Shown: positions 55,154 through 64,000, numbered from the stretch's first letter. The stretch: 64,000 nucleotides of DNA from Herbaspirillum huttiense (GCF_004367745.1 NZ_CP037993.1:5208001-5272000); one strand, 5' to 3'. Notes: generated by a model from the letters alone, not told the origin. Made by a program: numbers and translations.

Positions 55154-55651
55154 TCAGCGAATCGCCTGCTCCGGCATGGCCGAGGAGTGATGGTGGGCGA
55201 TGAGCCACTTGCCGTCCTGCCACTCATAGACATAGGTGTAGCGCGCCTGCACCTTCTTGCCATCGGCGAACTTGAAGGTGTAGGTGCCGACGTCCTGGGC
55301 CACGTTGCAGCCGATCTTGACGATGCGGCTGTCGATCGTGCCTTGCGGACCGCTCTTGAGGAACTTCACGAAATAGTCGCGAATCTCGGCCGGGTTGGTG
55401 CGCGGCTGGTTGGAGACGGTCGGAAGCAGCACGCCGTCGGCAGCATAGTTGGCCACGACCTGGTCCGGATCACCCGTGCGCAGGGAGGCATTCCAGCGAT
55501 CGAACAAGGCTTCGATCTGCTTCGGGGTGGCGGCCGCGCAGGTGGCGCTGGCAGGCTGTGCGGCCGCTGCGGTCTGGGCCGCAGCCGGCAGGGCGGTGCC
55601 GATGCCAAAACCGGCCAGGGTCAACAGGGGGATGGCGATACGATAGTTCAT
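55154..55651 (-). CDS. Exported DUF4440/SnoaL-like protein (CaMKII-AD fold)
   Basis: A 165-residue protein with a signal peptide (MNYRIAIPLLTLAGFGIGTALPAAAQ) and one NTF2-like domain of the DUF4440/CaMKII association type: IEALFDRWNASLRTGDPDQVVANYAADGVLLP, and the C-terminal YTYVYEWQDGKWLIAHHHSSAMP. Such proteins are small periplasmic enzymes or binding proteins of unknown role (SgcJ/EcaC family). The gene is alone and convergent with LysR. Confidence 0.8.
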   Translation of the reverse strand: MNYRIAIPLLTLAGFGIGTALPAAAQTAAAAQPASATCAAATPKQIEALFDRWNASLRTGDPDQVVANYAADGVLLPTVSNQPRTNPAEIRDYFVKFLKSGPQGTIDSRIVKIGCNVAQDVGTYTFKFADGKKVQARYTYVYEWQDGKWLIAHHHSSAMPEQAIR

Positions 55652-55819
55652 CAGGTTTCCTCTCAGGGGGACTGGTTCAGATGCCGTCTCCGGCACCGCG
55701 CCACGAAGACGGCGCAACACCATTCTGGAGAGGCGAGATGAACCTCAACCCGCGATTTCCATGAAGGCTCGCTGAGCGGAAGATGAACGCAAGATGAACG
55801 GCGGCCGCTGGCCGGCCCT

Positions 55820-56503
55820 TCACGCAGGCTGATCGTCGAGGCGATAACCGAGTCCGCGCACGGTCTTGAGCAGGGGCAGATCGTGGCCCTCGTCGATCTT
55901 GCTGCGCAGGCGGCGAATGTAGACGTCGACGATGTTGGTCAGCGGATCCTCGTTGGCCCCCCAGACGTTGGAGAGGATGCGCTCGCGGCTGTAGAGCCGG
56001 CCCGGTGCGCTCATCAGCAATTCCAGAAAGGCCAGTTCCTTGGCCGTGAGCGTGATGGGCTTGCCGGCGCGCGTGACCTGCATGCGCTCGCGATCGAGCA
56101 CCAGATCGGCCACTTCCAGCACGGTCGCCACGGTGCGCTGCTCGCGCCCGCGACGCAGCAGTGCCTCGATGCGGGCCAGCAATTCCTCAAAGGCGAAGGG
56201 CTTGGTGAGATAGTCGTCCGCCCCCAGGCGCAGGCCGGCGACGCGGTCGTCGACATCGCTGAGCGCCGTCAGCATCAGGATGGGGACGTGATTGCACTCG
56301 GCGCGCAGTGTCTGGCACAGTTCCAGCCCGGTCATGCCGGGCAGCATCACGTCCAGCAACAGCAGCGCATGCTCGCCTTCGCGGGCCAGCTGCAGGCCGT
56401 CCGGCCCGGTGCGCGCATGCTGTACGCGGTAGCCTTCGGCACGCAGTCCACGCGAGAGGAAATCGGCCACGCGGGCGTCGTCTTCGATGATGAGGATGTT
56501 CAT
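55820..56503 (-). CDS. OmpR/PhoB-family response regulator
   Basis: A 227-residue response regulator with a receiver domain (acidic pair Asp8/Asp9, phosphorylation site Asp51 in LLLDVMLPGM, Lys in DDYLTKPF) and a C-terminal winged helix (ITLTAKELAFLELLMSAPGRLYSRE, VDVYIRRLRSKID). It is encoded together with the sensor kinase (12-base gap) and belongs to the heavy-metal/copper-type group by its length and KPF motif. It could be the regulator of the distant czc operon, which has no adjacent regulator; this is only a suggestion. Confidence 0.9.
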   Translation of the reverse strand: MNILIIEDDARVADFLSRGLRAEGYRVQHARTGPDGLQLAREGEHALLLLDVMLPGMTGLELCQTLRAECNHVPILMLTALSDVDDRVAGLRLGADDYLTKPFAFEELLARIEALLRRGREQRTVATVLEVADLVLDRERMQVTRAGKPITLTAKELAFLELLMSAPGRLYSRERILSNVWGANEDPLTNIVDVYIRRLRSKIDEGHDLPLLKTVRGLGYRLDDQPA

Positions 56504-56515
56504 GGTGATGCAGGA

Positions 56516-58144
56516 TCAGTGGTCTCGGCTGCCGGATACCGGTGCGGGATGGCGCGGCAAGTCGATGGTGACGCAGGTCCCCTCTCCGGGTGTGCTCTGC
56601 AAACGGATCTCCCCATGGTGCGCATGCAGGATGGCGCGCGCGATCGACAGCCCGATGCCGGTACCATCGGCCCGATGCGCCCGCGCACGGCGGCCGCGCA
56701 CGAAGCGCTCGAAGACCTGCGGCAATTCGTCGGCATCGATGCCGATGCCCTGGTCGGTGATCAAGATCTGCACCCGATCCGGCTGCTGCAGGCATTGCAC
56801 GCTTACCACGGCCCCGCGCGGGGAATAGCGGATGGCATTGTCCAGCACGATCACGATGGCCTGGCGCAGGCGCTCCGCATCCGCCATCAGCCAGCAGGCA
56901 TCGGCCTCCGGGAAAGGCAGGCGCTGCACGCTCACCTGATTGTCCGCGCCCAATGCTTCGGCAACGTCGGCCGCATCGGTGAGCAGTTCGTGCAGCTGGA
57001 TGGGCTGCGGCTGCATCACGATCTGGTCGGCTTCGGCCTTGGCGATGAGCAGCAGGTCATTGATGCGGCCGGTGAGCTGCTTGCTGTCTTCGACGATGCG
57101 CTGCAGCGCCTGGCGATATTCCTGCGCCGGCTTGTCCGCGCCGCGCAGGGCGATCTCGGCTTCGCCACGGATGGCGGTGGTGGGGGTGCGCAATTCGTGG
57201 CCGAGATCGGCGAACAGCTGGCGTCGCCGCAGGTCGATGTGCTGCAGGGTTTCATGCGCATGGCGCAGTTCGCCGGTGCGCGCCTCCACGGCCTCTTCCA
57301 GCCGGCGCCGGGCGGCATCGGCATCGGCGCGGTGCTGCTGCAGTTCGGCGGCCATGGCATTGAAGCCCTCGGCGACGCGATCGAATTCATCGCCGGAACC
57401 GACCGGTACACGATGATCGAGCTGGCCCGCGCGCAAGGCGCGCACGCCGTCCAGCAAGCGTTCCAGCGGCCGTTGCAGGCGGCGTCCCAGGTGCAGCGCC
57501 AGCAGTGCCGCTCCCAGCAAGGTCATGATGACCATGAAGATGGCCTGGGTGCGTACCCGGTCCAGGCCGCGTTCGGTGGCCAGGCGCGCAATCGGCACCG
57601 CCTTGCGCTGGCGCTCGATGGCTCCGTTGAGCAGCTCGCGCAGGTCGCGTCCGCGCGCCATGTCGAAGACTTGATTGATCTCGCGCCAGACGCCCGAGAA
57701 TTCGGCATCGCCCCGCAAGGGGGCCAGGGCCAGCAGGCGGGTCTGCACGGCGGCGATGTTGTCGCTCAGCAGGTCAGCCACGGACGCCAGCTGTTCGACA
57801 TCGGCGGGGATCGGCACCTGGTCGCGCGCGGCGATCTCGGTCCACAGCGTGATGTCGCGCCGTGCCAGTTGCTGCAGGCGCGCGGCACTCTCCTGCATGC
57901 TGGCCAGCAGGCGGTCGCGTACCTCGGGCGAGGCATCGGCATCCATCAGCTGCTGCGAAGCCCACACGCGCAAGCGCTGCTTGTTGGCGGACAGTTCCAG
58001 CAACTCGGACTGGATGTCGCTGGCCAGCCGGCTGTGCTGCGCATAGTCATTGACGCGGTTGGCACCCCAATAGACGAAACCGGCCTGCACGCAGACCAGC
58101 ACGACCAGCAAACCAAAGGCGAGAGAAAGCCTGAGACGAAACAT
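56516..58144 (-). CDS. Sensor histidine kinase
   Basis: A 542-residue membrane kinase. The first span is at about residues 5-27, followed by a periplasmic helical sensor region (30-200), a second span near 205-225, HAMP, then the phospho-acceptor His in FADLGHELRTPTTAIRGEAEI and the ATPase domain with N-box DNAIRYSPRG, G1 DQGIGID and G2 GTGIGLSIARAIL. The sensor domain is a four-helix bundle without a known ligand motif. It is followed by the regulator, so the pair forms a complete two-component system. Confidence 0.9.
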   Translation of the reverse strand: MFRLRLSLAFGLLVVLVCVQAGFVYWGANRVNDYAQHSRLASDIQSELLELSANKQRLRVWASQQLMDADASPEVRDRLLASMQESAARLQQLARRDITLWTEIAARDQVPIPADVEQLASVADLLSDNIAAVQTRLLALAPLRGDAEFSGVWREINQVFDMARGRDLRELLNGAIERQRKAVPIARLATERGLDRVRTQAIFMVIMTLLGAALLALHLGRRLQRPLERLLDGVRALRAGQLDHRVPVGSGDEFDRVAEGFNAMAAELQQHRADADAARRRLEEAVEARTGELRHAHETLQHIDLRRRQLFADLGHELRTPTTAIRGEAEIALRGADKPAQEYRQALQRIVEDSKQLTGRINDLLLIAKAEADQIVMQPQPIQLHELLTDAADVAEALGADNQVSVQRLPFPEADACWLMADAERLRQAIVIVLDNAIRYSPRGAVVSVQCLQQPDRVQILITDQGIGIDADELPQVFERFVRGRRARAHRADGTGIGLSIARAILHAHHGEIRLQSTPGEGTCVTIDLPRHPAPVSGSRDH

Positions 58145-58274
58145 GAGCGATGCACGAGGAGGGGCAGGGAACGTGGAGTGTACACGGAACAGATCACCGC
58201 AAGATCACGGCTGCCCGCAGCCGGCACGCCAGCCCCGACACGGGTATGCTGATAGCCCCGCTACCACCTGACCG

Positions 58275-59318
58275 ATGCCCGCGCCCCGGTCCCGCAAGAT
58301 GACCCGCTCTCCCCTGCTCCGCCTGGCCCCGCTGGCGCTGTTCCGGCAAACCCTCCCCTCGGATCTCGACCACCTGGTCGCCCTGCGCATCACCGCCATG
58401 CGTCCCAGCCTGGAGCAGATCGGGCGCTTCGATCCGCAACGTGCGCGCGAACGCTTCACCAGCGGCTTCGTGCCGGAAGTGACCTTCCACATCATGCAAG
58501 CGGGCCAGGCCGCAGGCTTCTTTGTGCTGGAGCGACAGACCGACAGGCTGCGGCTGCGTCATCTGTATCTGCATCCGGACTTCCAGCATGGTGGCCTCGG
58601 GGCGCAGGTGCTCAGGCGCATCCTCGCCGATGCCCGCCGCCATGGCTGCAGCGTGCAACTGGCCGCACTGCGCGACAGCCCTGCCAATGCCTTCTACCAG
58701 CGCCACGGCTTCGTGCAGACCGGCGAGGGAGAATGGGACATCCTTTACGAGCATCCCCGGTCTGCAGACGCCACCGCAGCGCATGCACCTGAAGCTTGCG
58801 TCATACGCTGGCTGGAGCACGCCGACCTGCCCGCGCTCGATACGATCCTGCGCCAGCATGTCCGCGATCTGCACGATGGCAGCGTGGTCGAGGCCGAGAT
58901 CGCCGCCATCCGGCAAAGCATGAACGGCGAGCGGGATGCCGATGGGCGCTACCGCAGCTATCTGGTGGCGCGTGATGCGCAGGGCGTCGCGCTGGGCTGC
59001 ATGGCGCTGTCGGGTCCGGATGCGCGCATCAGCAGCCATCTCGCACTGGATACGCAGGGACAAGGGAGCGCGCTCGAATTGCTCAATGTCTTCGTGCATC
59101 GCGACGCCATGCGCGGACGGGGAATCGGCCGTGCGCTTTTGCAAGCCGCCTGCGATGAGGCCCGTGCGGCCGGGGCCACCACATTGGTGGTCAACAGCGG
59201 GCCGCGCTATCGCGCCAGCTGGGGTTTTTACGACCACCTCTTCGATGCCAGCCACGGAATGATGATGGATTACTACGGCGCAGGCCGGCATGCCAAGGTG
59301 TGGAGCATGGCGCTCTGA
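58275..59318 (+). CDS. Tandem GNAT acetyltransferase
   Basis: A 347-residue protein with two GNAT domains. The first (about residues 20-160) has LYLHPDFQHGGLGAQVLRRI and ANAFYQRHGFVQTGEGEWD. The second (about 180-347) has LNVFVHRDAMRGRGIGRALLQAA and RYRASWGFYDHLF. Both keep the acetyl-CoA loop (Q/RxxGxG/A). It is a fusion rather than one gene. The first domain resembles small-molecule GNATs and the second YjaB/YafP-like ones. Substrate is unknown. The start may also be at 58299. Confidence 0.85.
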   Translation: MPAPRSRKMTRSPLLRLAPLALFRQTLPSDLDHLVALRITAMRPSLEQIGRFDPQRARERFTSGFVPEVTFHIMQAGQAAGFFVLERQTDRLRLRHLYLHPDFQHGGLGAQVLRRILADARRHGCSVQLAALRDSPANAFYQRHGFVQTGEGEWDILYEHPRSADATAAHAPEACVIRWLEHADLPALDTILRQHVRDLHDGSVVEAEIAAIRQSMNGERDADGRYRSYLVARDAQGVALGCMALSGPDARISSHLALDTQGQGSALELLNVFVHRDAMRGRGIGRALLQAACDEARAAGATTLVVNSGPRYRASWGFYDHLFDASHGMMMDYYGAGRHAKVWSMAL

Positions 59319-59348
59319 TGGCCTGATGGTCTGAGCGCTGCGGGCGTA

Positions 59349-59756
59349 TTACGGATGCAGTATCAAACCCTTGGTGGCTTTTTCCACACCCTTCTTCGGG
59401 CCGCGCAAGGCGATGCCTACCAGGTCCAGGTTCTCCGCATCTTCAGCCAGAAAGACCTGGCGGTTGGCCTCGTCATGCCCGGTGGCAAACATGGGAAAGA
59501 CATAGGCTGCCATCGTCAGCTCGCGAGCCAGCCCGATACGATGCGCGGCCTGCAACCCCGCCAGGTCCGCAGCGAAGATCAGGATGGGCTGGCCGCACAG
59601 TGGTGCATAGCGTCGGCCACTGGCATCCGCATACGCTGCGCCCAGTGACTCGGGTGCGGCGGCGGCAATGCCGGTGGCCAGAAAGGCGGTGACGTTCAGG
59701 CGCTGCCACATCGGCAGGTCATCGCGCACCAGGATGGCGATTTTGGTATCGAACAT
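59349..59756 (-). CDS. DUF2000-family protein
   Basis: A 135-residue protein with the DUF2000 pattern: MFDTKIAILVRDDLPMWQRLNVTAFL, GQPILIF, and a late FLAEDAENLDLVGIALRG. The fold resembles PTH2-like proteins. It often stands next to an AraC regulator, as here, where the AraC gene lies 48 bases upstream on the same strand. No function has been proven for this family. Confidence 0.82.
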   Translation of the reverse strand: MFDTKIAILVRDDLPMWQRLNVTAFLATGIAAAAPESLGAAYADASGRRYAPLCGQPILIFAADLAGLQAAHRIGLARELTMAAYVFPMFATGHDEANRQVFLAEDAENLDLVGIALRGPKKGVEKATKGLILHP

Positions 59757-59804
59757 GCGGTCTTCCTTGAGCAGTCTTGAATCACCGCATCTTAGGAAAT
59801 CGCA

Positions 59805-60680
59805 TCAGCTCCCGGCTAGAACGTTTGTGCAGGCAAGGCGATAGGCCGCCGGCGTCATGCGATAGGCGCGCCGGAACCAGCGGCCGAGGTGGCTCTGGTC
59901 GGCAAAGCCGGTGTCGGCCGCCACCTGTGCCGGTTCAGCACCACCGGCGAGCAGACGGCGCGCCACGCGCAGGCGCAGTTGCACCAGATAGGCGTGAGGC
60001 GAACTGCCGAAGGCCGCACTGAACTGACGCGTCAGGCGAAAGCGATCCAGTCCGGAACACGCCACCAGATCGTCCAGGCTGAGATCCTCGGCCAGTTGCG
60101 CATGCATCAGTTCGCGCACCCTTTGCAGCGCGGGCGAGGCGGCCGCGCTGCCCTCACTGGCGGGAGCGCGGATCCTGCGCGCCAGCAAGACCAGCATGCG
60201 GTCCAGTGCCTCGTCACGCGCCAGCCGGCCTTCACGCTGGTGCAAGGCGAGGAAGGCCCGGTGGATGGCCTGTGCCAGGAGCACGTCATCGTGCAGGGTC
60301 TGGTCAAAGGAGGCAAAGCGCGACACGGCGGGCAACTGCAGCTGTCCGGCCATGGCGGACAACCAGGGCTGCGGCAGGTAGAGCATGGCGTAGGTAAAGC
60401 CGCTCTCGTGCGGCGCATGGCCGTCGTGGATGGCACCGGGCTCGATGAGGATGGACTTGCCAGGCGTGCTCACATGCGACGCGCGCCCGCAGCGAAAGCG
60501 CTGCACGCCCTGCAAGGTGACGCCGACCAGCATTTCGTCATGCGCATGCGGATCGTAGGCATGGCCCGAGAAATGCGCGCTGATGCTCTCGATGCCGCTG
60601 TCGTCGTCACGGCGCAGATCGACCCATTCGGTCTGCAGCACGCGCGGAGTGCCCTGATGCGGTGTCAAAGTGAAGTCCAT
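59805..60680 (-). CDS. AraC-family regulator with cupin-type sensor domain
   Basis: A 291-residue AraC regulator. The N-terminal cupin domain is at about residues 20-110 (HFSGHAYDPHAHDEMLVGVT, PGAIHDGHAP) and the C-terminal double helix-turn-helix at about 185-285 (LSLDDLVACSGLDRFRLTRQFSAAFG, VAADTGFADQSHLGRWFRRAYRMTPAAYR). It precedes the DUF2000 gene and may autoregulate the pair. The His-rich cupin motif suggests metal-mediated sensing or ligand binding. Confidence 0.88.
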   Translation of the reverse strand: MDFTLTPHQGTPRVLQTEWVDLRRDDDSGIESISAHFSGHAYDPHAHDEMLVGVTLQGVQRFRCGRASHVSTPGKSILIEPGAIHDGHAPHESGFTYAMLYLPQPWLSAMAGQLQLPAVSRFASFDQTLHDDVLLAQAIHRAFLALHQREGRLARDEALDRMLVLLARRIRAPASEGSAAASPALQRVRELMHAQLAEDLSLDDLVACSGLDRFRLTRQFSAAFGSSPHAYLVQLRLRVARRLLAGGAEPAQVAADTGFADQSHLGRWFRRAYRMTPAAYRLACTNVLAGS

Positions 60681-60954
60681 ATCGGATTCTAGCGCCGGAC
60701 CGCCGGGTGGGTCGTCTTGGCCGTCCGCCCAAATGAACTTTCTGGCACATTTCCTGCTAGCCGAGAAGTGTTGCAGCGGCGCCGCGCCGCCTCATCCGGC
60801 GGTCGCCGCACTGCAACAAATCCTTTACCATGCGCACCTGCGGCGGCTGTCGGCGATTGAAGGCAGCTGCACACTGATGACTGGGTCAGCTTACCCGCCG
60901 GCCTGGCCATTGACGTGACGCGTTCGTTATCCACGATTGATGATTGGTATTGCC

Positions 60955-61632
60955 ATGACGACTTCCACTGCGGATTCCTCGCCCTCCTCGCCGATTGCCT
61001 CCGCGCCTCCTGCGCGCGCAACGCCTCCTGCCACCCCGGCCGTGCGCCACAGCTGGATCGACAACCTGCAGGGCCAGCTCTTCGGGGTGGTGATGATCGC
61101 CTTCGGCATGTCCATGCTGCACAGCCTGGGCCTGATCATCGGCCAGATCGCCGGCGTGGCCTTCCTCGTGACCTATGCCACCGGGATCAGCTTCGGCATG
61201 GCCTTTACCCTCATCAACCTGCCCTTCTACCTGCTGGCCGCCTTGCGCATGGGCGCGGCCTTCACCTGGCGCACACTGGCGGCGGTGACAGCCGTGTCGG
61301 TCCTGACCAACGTGGCCGGCAACTACATCAGCTACAGCCACCTCGATCCCGCCGTCGGTGCCGTGCTGGCCGGTCTGTGCGTGGGCATTGGCCTGATCGG
61401 TTTGTTCCGCCACCAGGCAAGCTGCGGCGGCATGAGCATCCTGGCCACCTATGTGCAGGAACGCACCGGCTTCAAGGCCGGCTGGCTGCTCATGGGTTTC
61501 GACCTGGCGCTGTTTGCGACGGCGGCGCTGTTCCTGCCGATGGATCGCGTGTTCTATTCGCTGGTCGGCGCCATTACGATGAACCTGTTCGTGGCGTGGA
61601 ATCATCGCTACGAGTGGTATATCGCCCGCTAG
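60955..61632 (+). CDS. YitT-family membrane protein
   Basis: A 225-residue membrane protein of the YitT/DUF161 family with about six spans. Features are HSLGLIIGQIAGVAFLVTYAT, NYISYSHLDPAVGAVLAGL and CVGIGLIGLFRHQASCGGMSIL. No C-terminal DUF2179 domain is present. The N-terminal 35 residues are Ser/Pro/Ala-rich. The ATG at 60955 is preferred, although 60937 is also in frame. Function is unknown for the family. Confidence 0.8.
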   Translation: MTTSTADSSPSSPIASAPPARATPPATPAVRHSWIDNLQGQLFGVVMIAFGMSMLHSLGLIIGQIAGVAFLVTYATGISFGMAFTLINLPFYLLAALRMGAAFTWRTLAAVTAVSVLTNVAGNYISYSHLDPAVGAVLAGLCVGIGLIGLFRHQASCGGMSILATYVQERTGFKAGWLLMGFDLALFATAALFLPMDRVFYSLVGAITMNLFVAWNHRYEWYIAR

Positions 61633-61747
61633 CGCTCGCAGGGGACGCGCCGGGCGGGGCGATTCCATTACAATCCGGGACATCCATGCATCGCACGAAT
61701 CTTGCTCGCGATGCGGCCAGCCCTTGTGATTCTTAGCCCTGCCCGCC

Positions 61748-63007
61748 ATGAGCCAAGTCCTGAACTACCTGATCACCGCCCGCCGCTGCGAAGCGGAAGA
61801 ACTGCAACGCCTGGCACACACCTGCCAGCTGGTACTGACCGTCGGCAAGCTCATCCATTGCCTGCAGCAGGAACGCGGCCTCTCCAACATCTATCTCGGT
61901 TCGCGCGGCGAGCGTGATGCGCAGGCCTGGCAGGAGCGCGTGGCCGCCAGCCAGGCGGCCCAGTGCGAGTTCGACACCTGGCTCGGCTCCACCGTCCCCG
62001 ACAACGCCCTCTCCAACGGCGCTCGCCTCTACACCCGCATCGCCTTCGCCCTGCATGCACTGGACGGGCTGCCCAAGCTGCGCGCCGATGTGGCCGCACT
62101 GGCCTGCACCCCGGCGGCCAGCTACGAGCGTTTCAAGACGGTGGTGGGTGCCCTGCTGGCGCTGGTATTCGAAGCCGCTGACGTGGCGGTGGATCCGCAG
62201 ATTTCGCGGCTGTTGGTGGCGCTGTTCAACCTGATGCAAGGCAAGGAATTTGCCGGCCGCGAACGGGCCGCCGGCGCTGCCGCCTTCGTCACGGGCAAGA
62301 TCACGCGCGAACAGGAACAGACCATCGAGACCCAGATCGAGATGCAGGAACAGGCCCTGCGCCGTTTCGAATCCTTCGCCGAAGGCTTCCGCAATGAATG
62401 GAGCGCCATGCAGGCCACGCTGCCGCTGGCCGATCTGGAACGCCTGCGCCGCAAGCTGCTCACCGCCCACGGCCGGCCGCTGGATCCCGAGCTGGCCGAT
62501 GCCTGGTATCAGTGCTGCTCCACCCGGATGGATGGCCTGCATCGGGTCGAGATCCATCTCGCGCAATACGTGCAGTCGCAATGCCAGGACAAGATCCGCG
62601 AATTGCAGAAGGACCTGGACCATCAGGGCCAGTTCTTCACGCAGGCCGATGACCGTGATCCGCTGGCCTCGCTGACGGCCTTCGCCTCCGGCCTGGATGG
62701 CCAGCCGTTGCCGGACGGCTCGCTGAGCGCGGGCGTGGGCCCGCACCTGACCCAATCCATCGTCGACATCCTGCGCACCCAGTCCGAACGCCTGCAGAAC
62801 CTGACTCAGGAACTGGCCACCGTGCGCGAGAGCCTGGAAGAACGCAAGCTCATCGAACGCGCCAAGGGCGTGCTGATGATGAAGCAGGGCCTCAACGAAG
62901 AGGCCGCCTATCGCCTGCTGCGCAAGCATGCGATGAACCAGAACCGGCGCATTGCCGAAGTGGCGCAGGCGATCCTGTCGCTGACCGAGATCCTGCCGGA
63001 CGCCTGA
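61748..63007 (+). CDS. Nitrate/nitrite-sensing NIT-ANTAR antiterminator (NasR-like)
   Basis: A 419-residue regulator. The first about 300 residues form a NIT domain (LIHCLQQERGLSNIYLGSRG), and the C-terminal 60 residues an ANTAR domain (ERAKGVLMMKQGLNEEAAYRLLRKHAMNQNRRIAEVAQAI), which binds RNA hairpins to prevent termination. This is the NasR architecture that controls nitrate assimilation genes. No nasFED or nasCBA genes are in the window, but nitrogen salvage (allophanate hydrolase-like amidase) is next to it. Its targets would carry leader hairpins elsewhere in the genome. Confidence 0.88.
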   Translation: MSQVLNYLITARRCEAEELQRLAHTCQLVLTVGKLIHCLQQERGLSNIYLGSRGERDAQAWQERVAASQAAQCEFDTWLGSTVPDNALSNGARLYTRIAFALHALDGLPKLRADVAALACTPAASYERFKTVVGALLALVFEAADVAVDPQISRLLVALFNLMQGKEFAGRERAAGAAAFVTGKITREQEQTIETQIEMQEQALRRFESFAEGFRNEWSAMQATLPLADLERLRRKLLTAHGRPLDPELADAWYQCCSTRMDGLHRVEIHLAQYVQSQCQDKIRELQKDLDHQGQFFTQADDRDPLASLTAFASGLDGQPLPDGSLSAGVGPHLTQSIVDILRTQSERLQNLTQELATVRESLEERKLIERAKGVLMMKQGLNEEAAYRLLRKHAMNQNRRIAEVAQAILSLTEILPDA

Positions 63008-63031
63008 TCCGGCCTCCCTGCCCTCGCTCTT

Positions 63032-64000
63032 TCAAGCAGCCAGCAGCCGGCTTTCGATGTGACGCTGCCCGGCCAACGGCCGTCCATGGGCGCGCTGCAG
63101 GGCATCGGCCACACCCAGCAGCCTCTGGTCGCTGAAAGCCGGACCGAATACCGTGATGCCCCAGGGCAGGCCGTTCTTCATGAAGTTCATGGGCGTGGCC
63201 ACTGCGGCGTAATCCAGCATGTTCATGAAGTTGGTGTACCAGCCCAGGTCCGAATTGCGTTGCACCGGCTGCTCGCGCAATTCCTCCAGTGTCACCGGGC
63301 GCGGATAGGCCGGCGTCACCACGCAATCGACGGTGGCCAGGATGCGGTCGCATTCGGCCTTCAGTTGCTGCAGGCGATATTGCGCGCGGAAGGTATCGAC
63401 GGCGCTGAACTGCGGCGCCTTGCGCAGCACGTCGCGAATCACCGGCAGGATTTCTTCAGGCTTTTCATGCAGCAGTGCCTCGATGGTGCTGTAGCGTTCT
63501 GCTACCCACGGCCCTTCGTAAAGCAGGCGCGCTGCCTCCAGGAAGGGACTGAAATCGATGGACACGGACACGCCGCCGATGGCTTCCAGTTGTCCCAGCG
63601 CTTCCACGAACAGGGACGGGCTCTCGCTGCAGCCGAGGAATTCCAGTTGGCGCGGCACCCCCACGCGCAAGCCTTTGCGCGGTGGCTGGAAGGCCGCCGC
63701 ATCGTTGTGCGGCACGTTGGCGCGACTGTATTCATCGCGCTCATCGGGCTCGCCAGCTTGCGTGCAGAGAGCCAGCAGGTGGCTGGCCTCGGCCGCCGTG
63801 GCGGTGAAGAAGGTCACGCAATCCAGCGTGCGGCAGGCGGGGACCACGCCGGCAGTAGAGAGCAAACCCTTGGTCGCCTTCAACCCGACCAGATTGTTCA
63901 GGGCGGCGGGAACGCGGCCACTGCCGGCGGTATCGGTGCCCAGTGCAAAACTGCTCAAGCCCAATGCCACCGCCAGCGACGAGCCGGAGGATGAACCGCC
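63032..64000 (-). CDS. Amidase-family protein, allophanate hydrolase-like (N-terminal part outside window)
   Basis: The frame is open to base 64000, so the 5' part is lost. The visible 322 residues include the amidase signature GGSSSGSSLAVALG, with the catalytic serine residues of the Ser-cisSer-Lys triad partly beyond the window, and GTDTAGSGRVPAALNNLVGLKATKG. The C-terminal half (TPAYPRPVTLEELREQPVQRNSDLGWYTNFMNMLDYAAVATPM and GLPWGITVFGPAFSDQRLL) is typical of allophanate hydrolase (AtzF) amidase domains. Allophanate hydrolase turns allophanate into ammonia and CO2 in urea or cyanurate breakdown. The C-terminal allophanate-type extra domain is absent here. It converges on the NIT-ANTAR gene. 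Confidence 0.82.
   Translation of the reverse strand, partial: GGSSSGSSLAVALGLSSFALGTDTAGSGRVPAALNNLVGLKATKGLLSTAGVVPACRTLDCVTFFTATAAEASHLLALCTQAGEPDERDEYSRANVPHNDAAAFQPPRKGLRVGVPRQLEFLGCSESPSLFVEALGQLEAIGGVSVSIDFSPFLEAARLLYEGPWVAERYSTIEALLHEKPEEILPVIRDVLRKAPQFSAVDTFRAQYRLQQLKAECDRILATVDCVVTPAYPRPVTLEELREQPVQRNSDLGWYTNFMNMLDYAAVATPMNFMKNGLPWGITVFGPAFSDQRLLGVADALQRAHGRPLAGQRHIESRLLAA

Noticed and set aside
55883..58252. Long plus-strand open frame (789 codons) over the two-component genes
   Set aside because: It is antisense to two clear genes (kinase and response regulator), has His/Gln-rich composition typical of shadow frames in GC-rich DNA, and no domain.

Overview
The window looks like the chromosome of a GC-rich betaproteobacterium. 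The gene content resembles Burkholderiales/Oxalobacteraceae such as Herbaspirillum: ACS-type MFS carriers next to small catabolic operons, a DUF1302/DUF1329/YCF48/RND export cluster, czcICBA metal efflux, and a NIT-ANTAR regulator next to an allophanate-hydrolase-type amidase. This placement is an inference; there is no rRNA gene to test it. No rRNA, tRNA or CRISPR array was seen.

Region 1 (1-26.5 kb) is a large catabolic and transport region. It starts with the 3' part of a LacI-type regulator and lrgAB. A minus-strand operon follows: cupin, alpha/beta hydrolase, aspartate dehydrogenase, SDR and NIPSNAP. Divergent from it is aspartase (aspA), then a LacI regulator and an aldehyde dehydrogenase. 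A long minus-strand unit comes next: NCS1 permease, DUF1329, DUF1302, MMPL/RND, YCF48 and a chemoreceptor, ending at a strong terminator at 10.4 kb. Divergent from the permease are a proline-racemase-family enzyme with a Ser/Cys active site and a GMC oxidoreductase, then a DeoR regulator, an MFS carrier and a VOC protein. Five copies of the palindrome GTAATC(G/A)ATTAC sit in front of these units, so they look like one regulon, probably of the LacI protein at 7.4-8.5 kb. The substrate is unknown. Nitrogen-compound breakdown that ends at aspartate/fumarate/oxaloacetate plus ammonia would fit.

Region 2 (26.5-34.9 kb) is an accessory island of visibly lower GC. It begins with remnants of at least three transposases. 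It is bounded by two inverted copies of the same insertion-sequence end (27875-27918 and 34691-34737). Inside is a compact three-gene operon: a nitrilase-fold protein with an intact Glu-Lys-Cys triad, a 1206-residue SMC/Rad50-like ATPase with a CxxC zinc hook, and an Mrr-like PD-(D/E)XK nuclease. This is the best candidate for an undescribed or poorly described anti-phage or anti-plasmid system in the window.

Region 3 (35-46.5 kb) holds a PHB-depolymerase-type esterase, DinB and MscS-like proteins, the czcICBA Co/Zn/Cd efflux operon with its own terminator and a perfect 22-bp palindrome upstream, a quinone-oxidoreductase-like gene, a carboxymuconolactone-decarboxylase-like gene and a small membrane protein.

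Region 4 (46.7-55.0 kb) is a second catabolic locus: two Tat-signal amidohydrolases related to 2-pyrone-4,6-dicarboxylate lactonase, two MFS carriers (one frameshifted), an SMP-30 lactonase, an RraA-type aldolase and a 2-hydroxyacid dehydrogenase, under a divergent LysR regulator.

Region 5 (55-64 kb) has a secreted DUF4440-like protein, an OmpR-type two-component system, a tandem GNAT, a DUF2000/AraC pair, a YitT membrane protein, the NIT-ANTAR regulator and the 3' part of an allophanate-hydrolase-type amidase cut by the window end.
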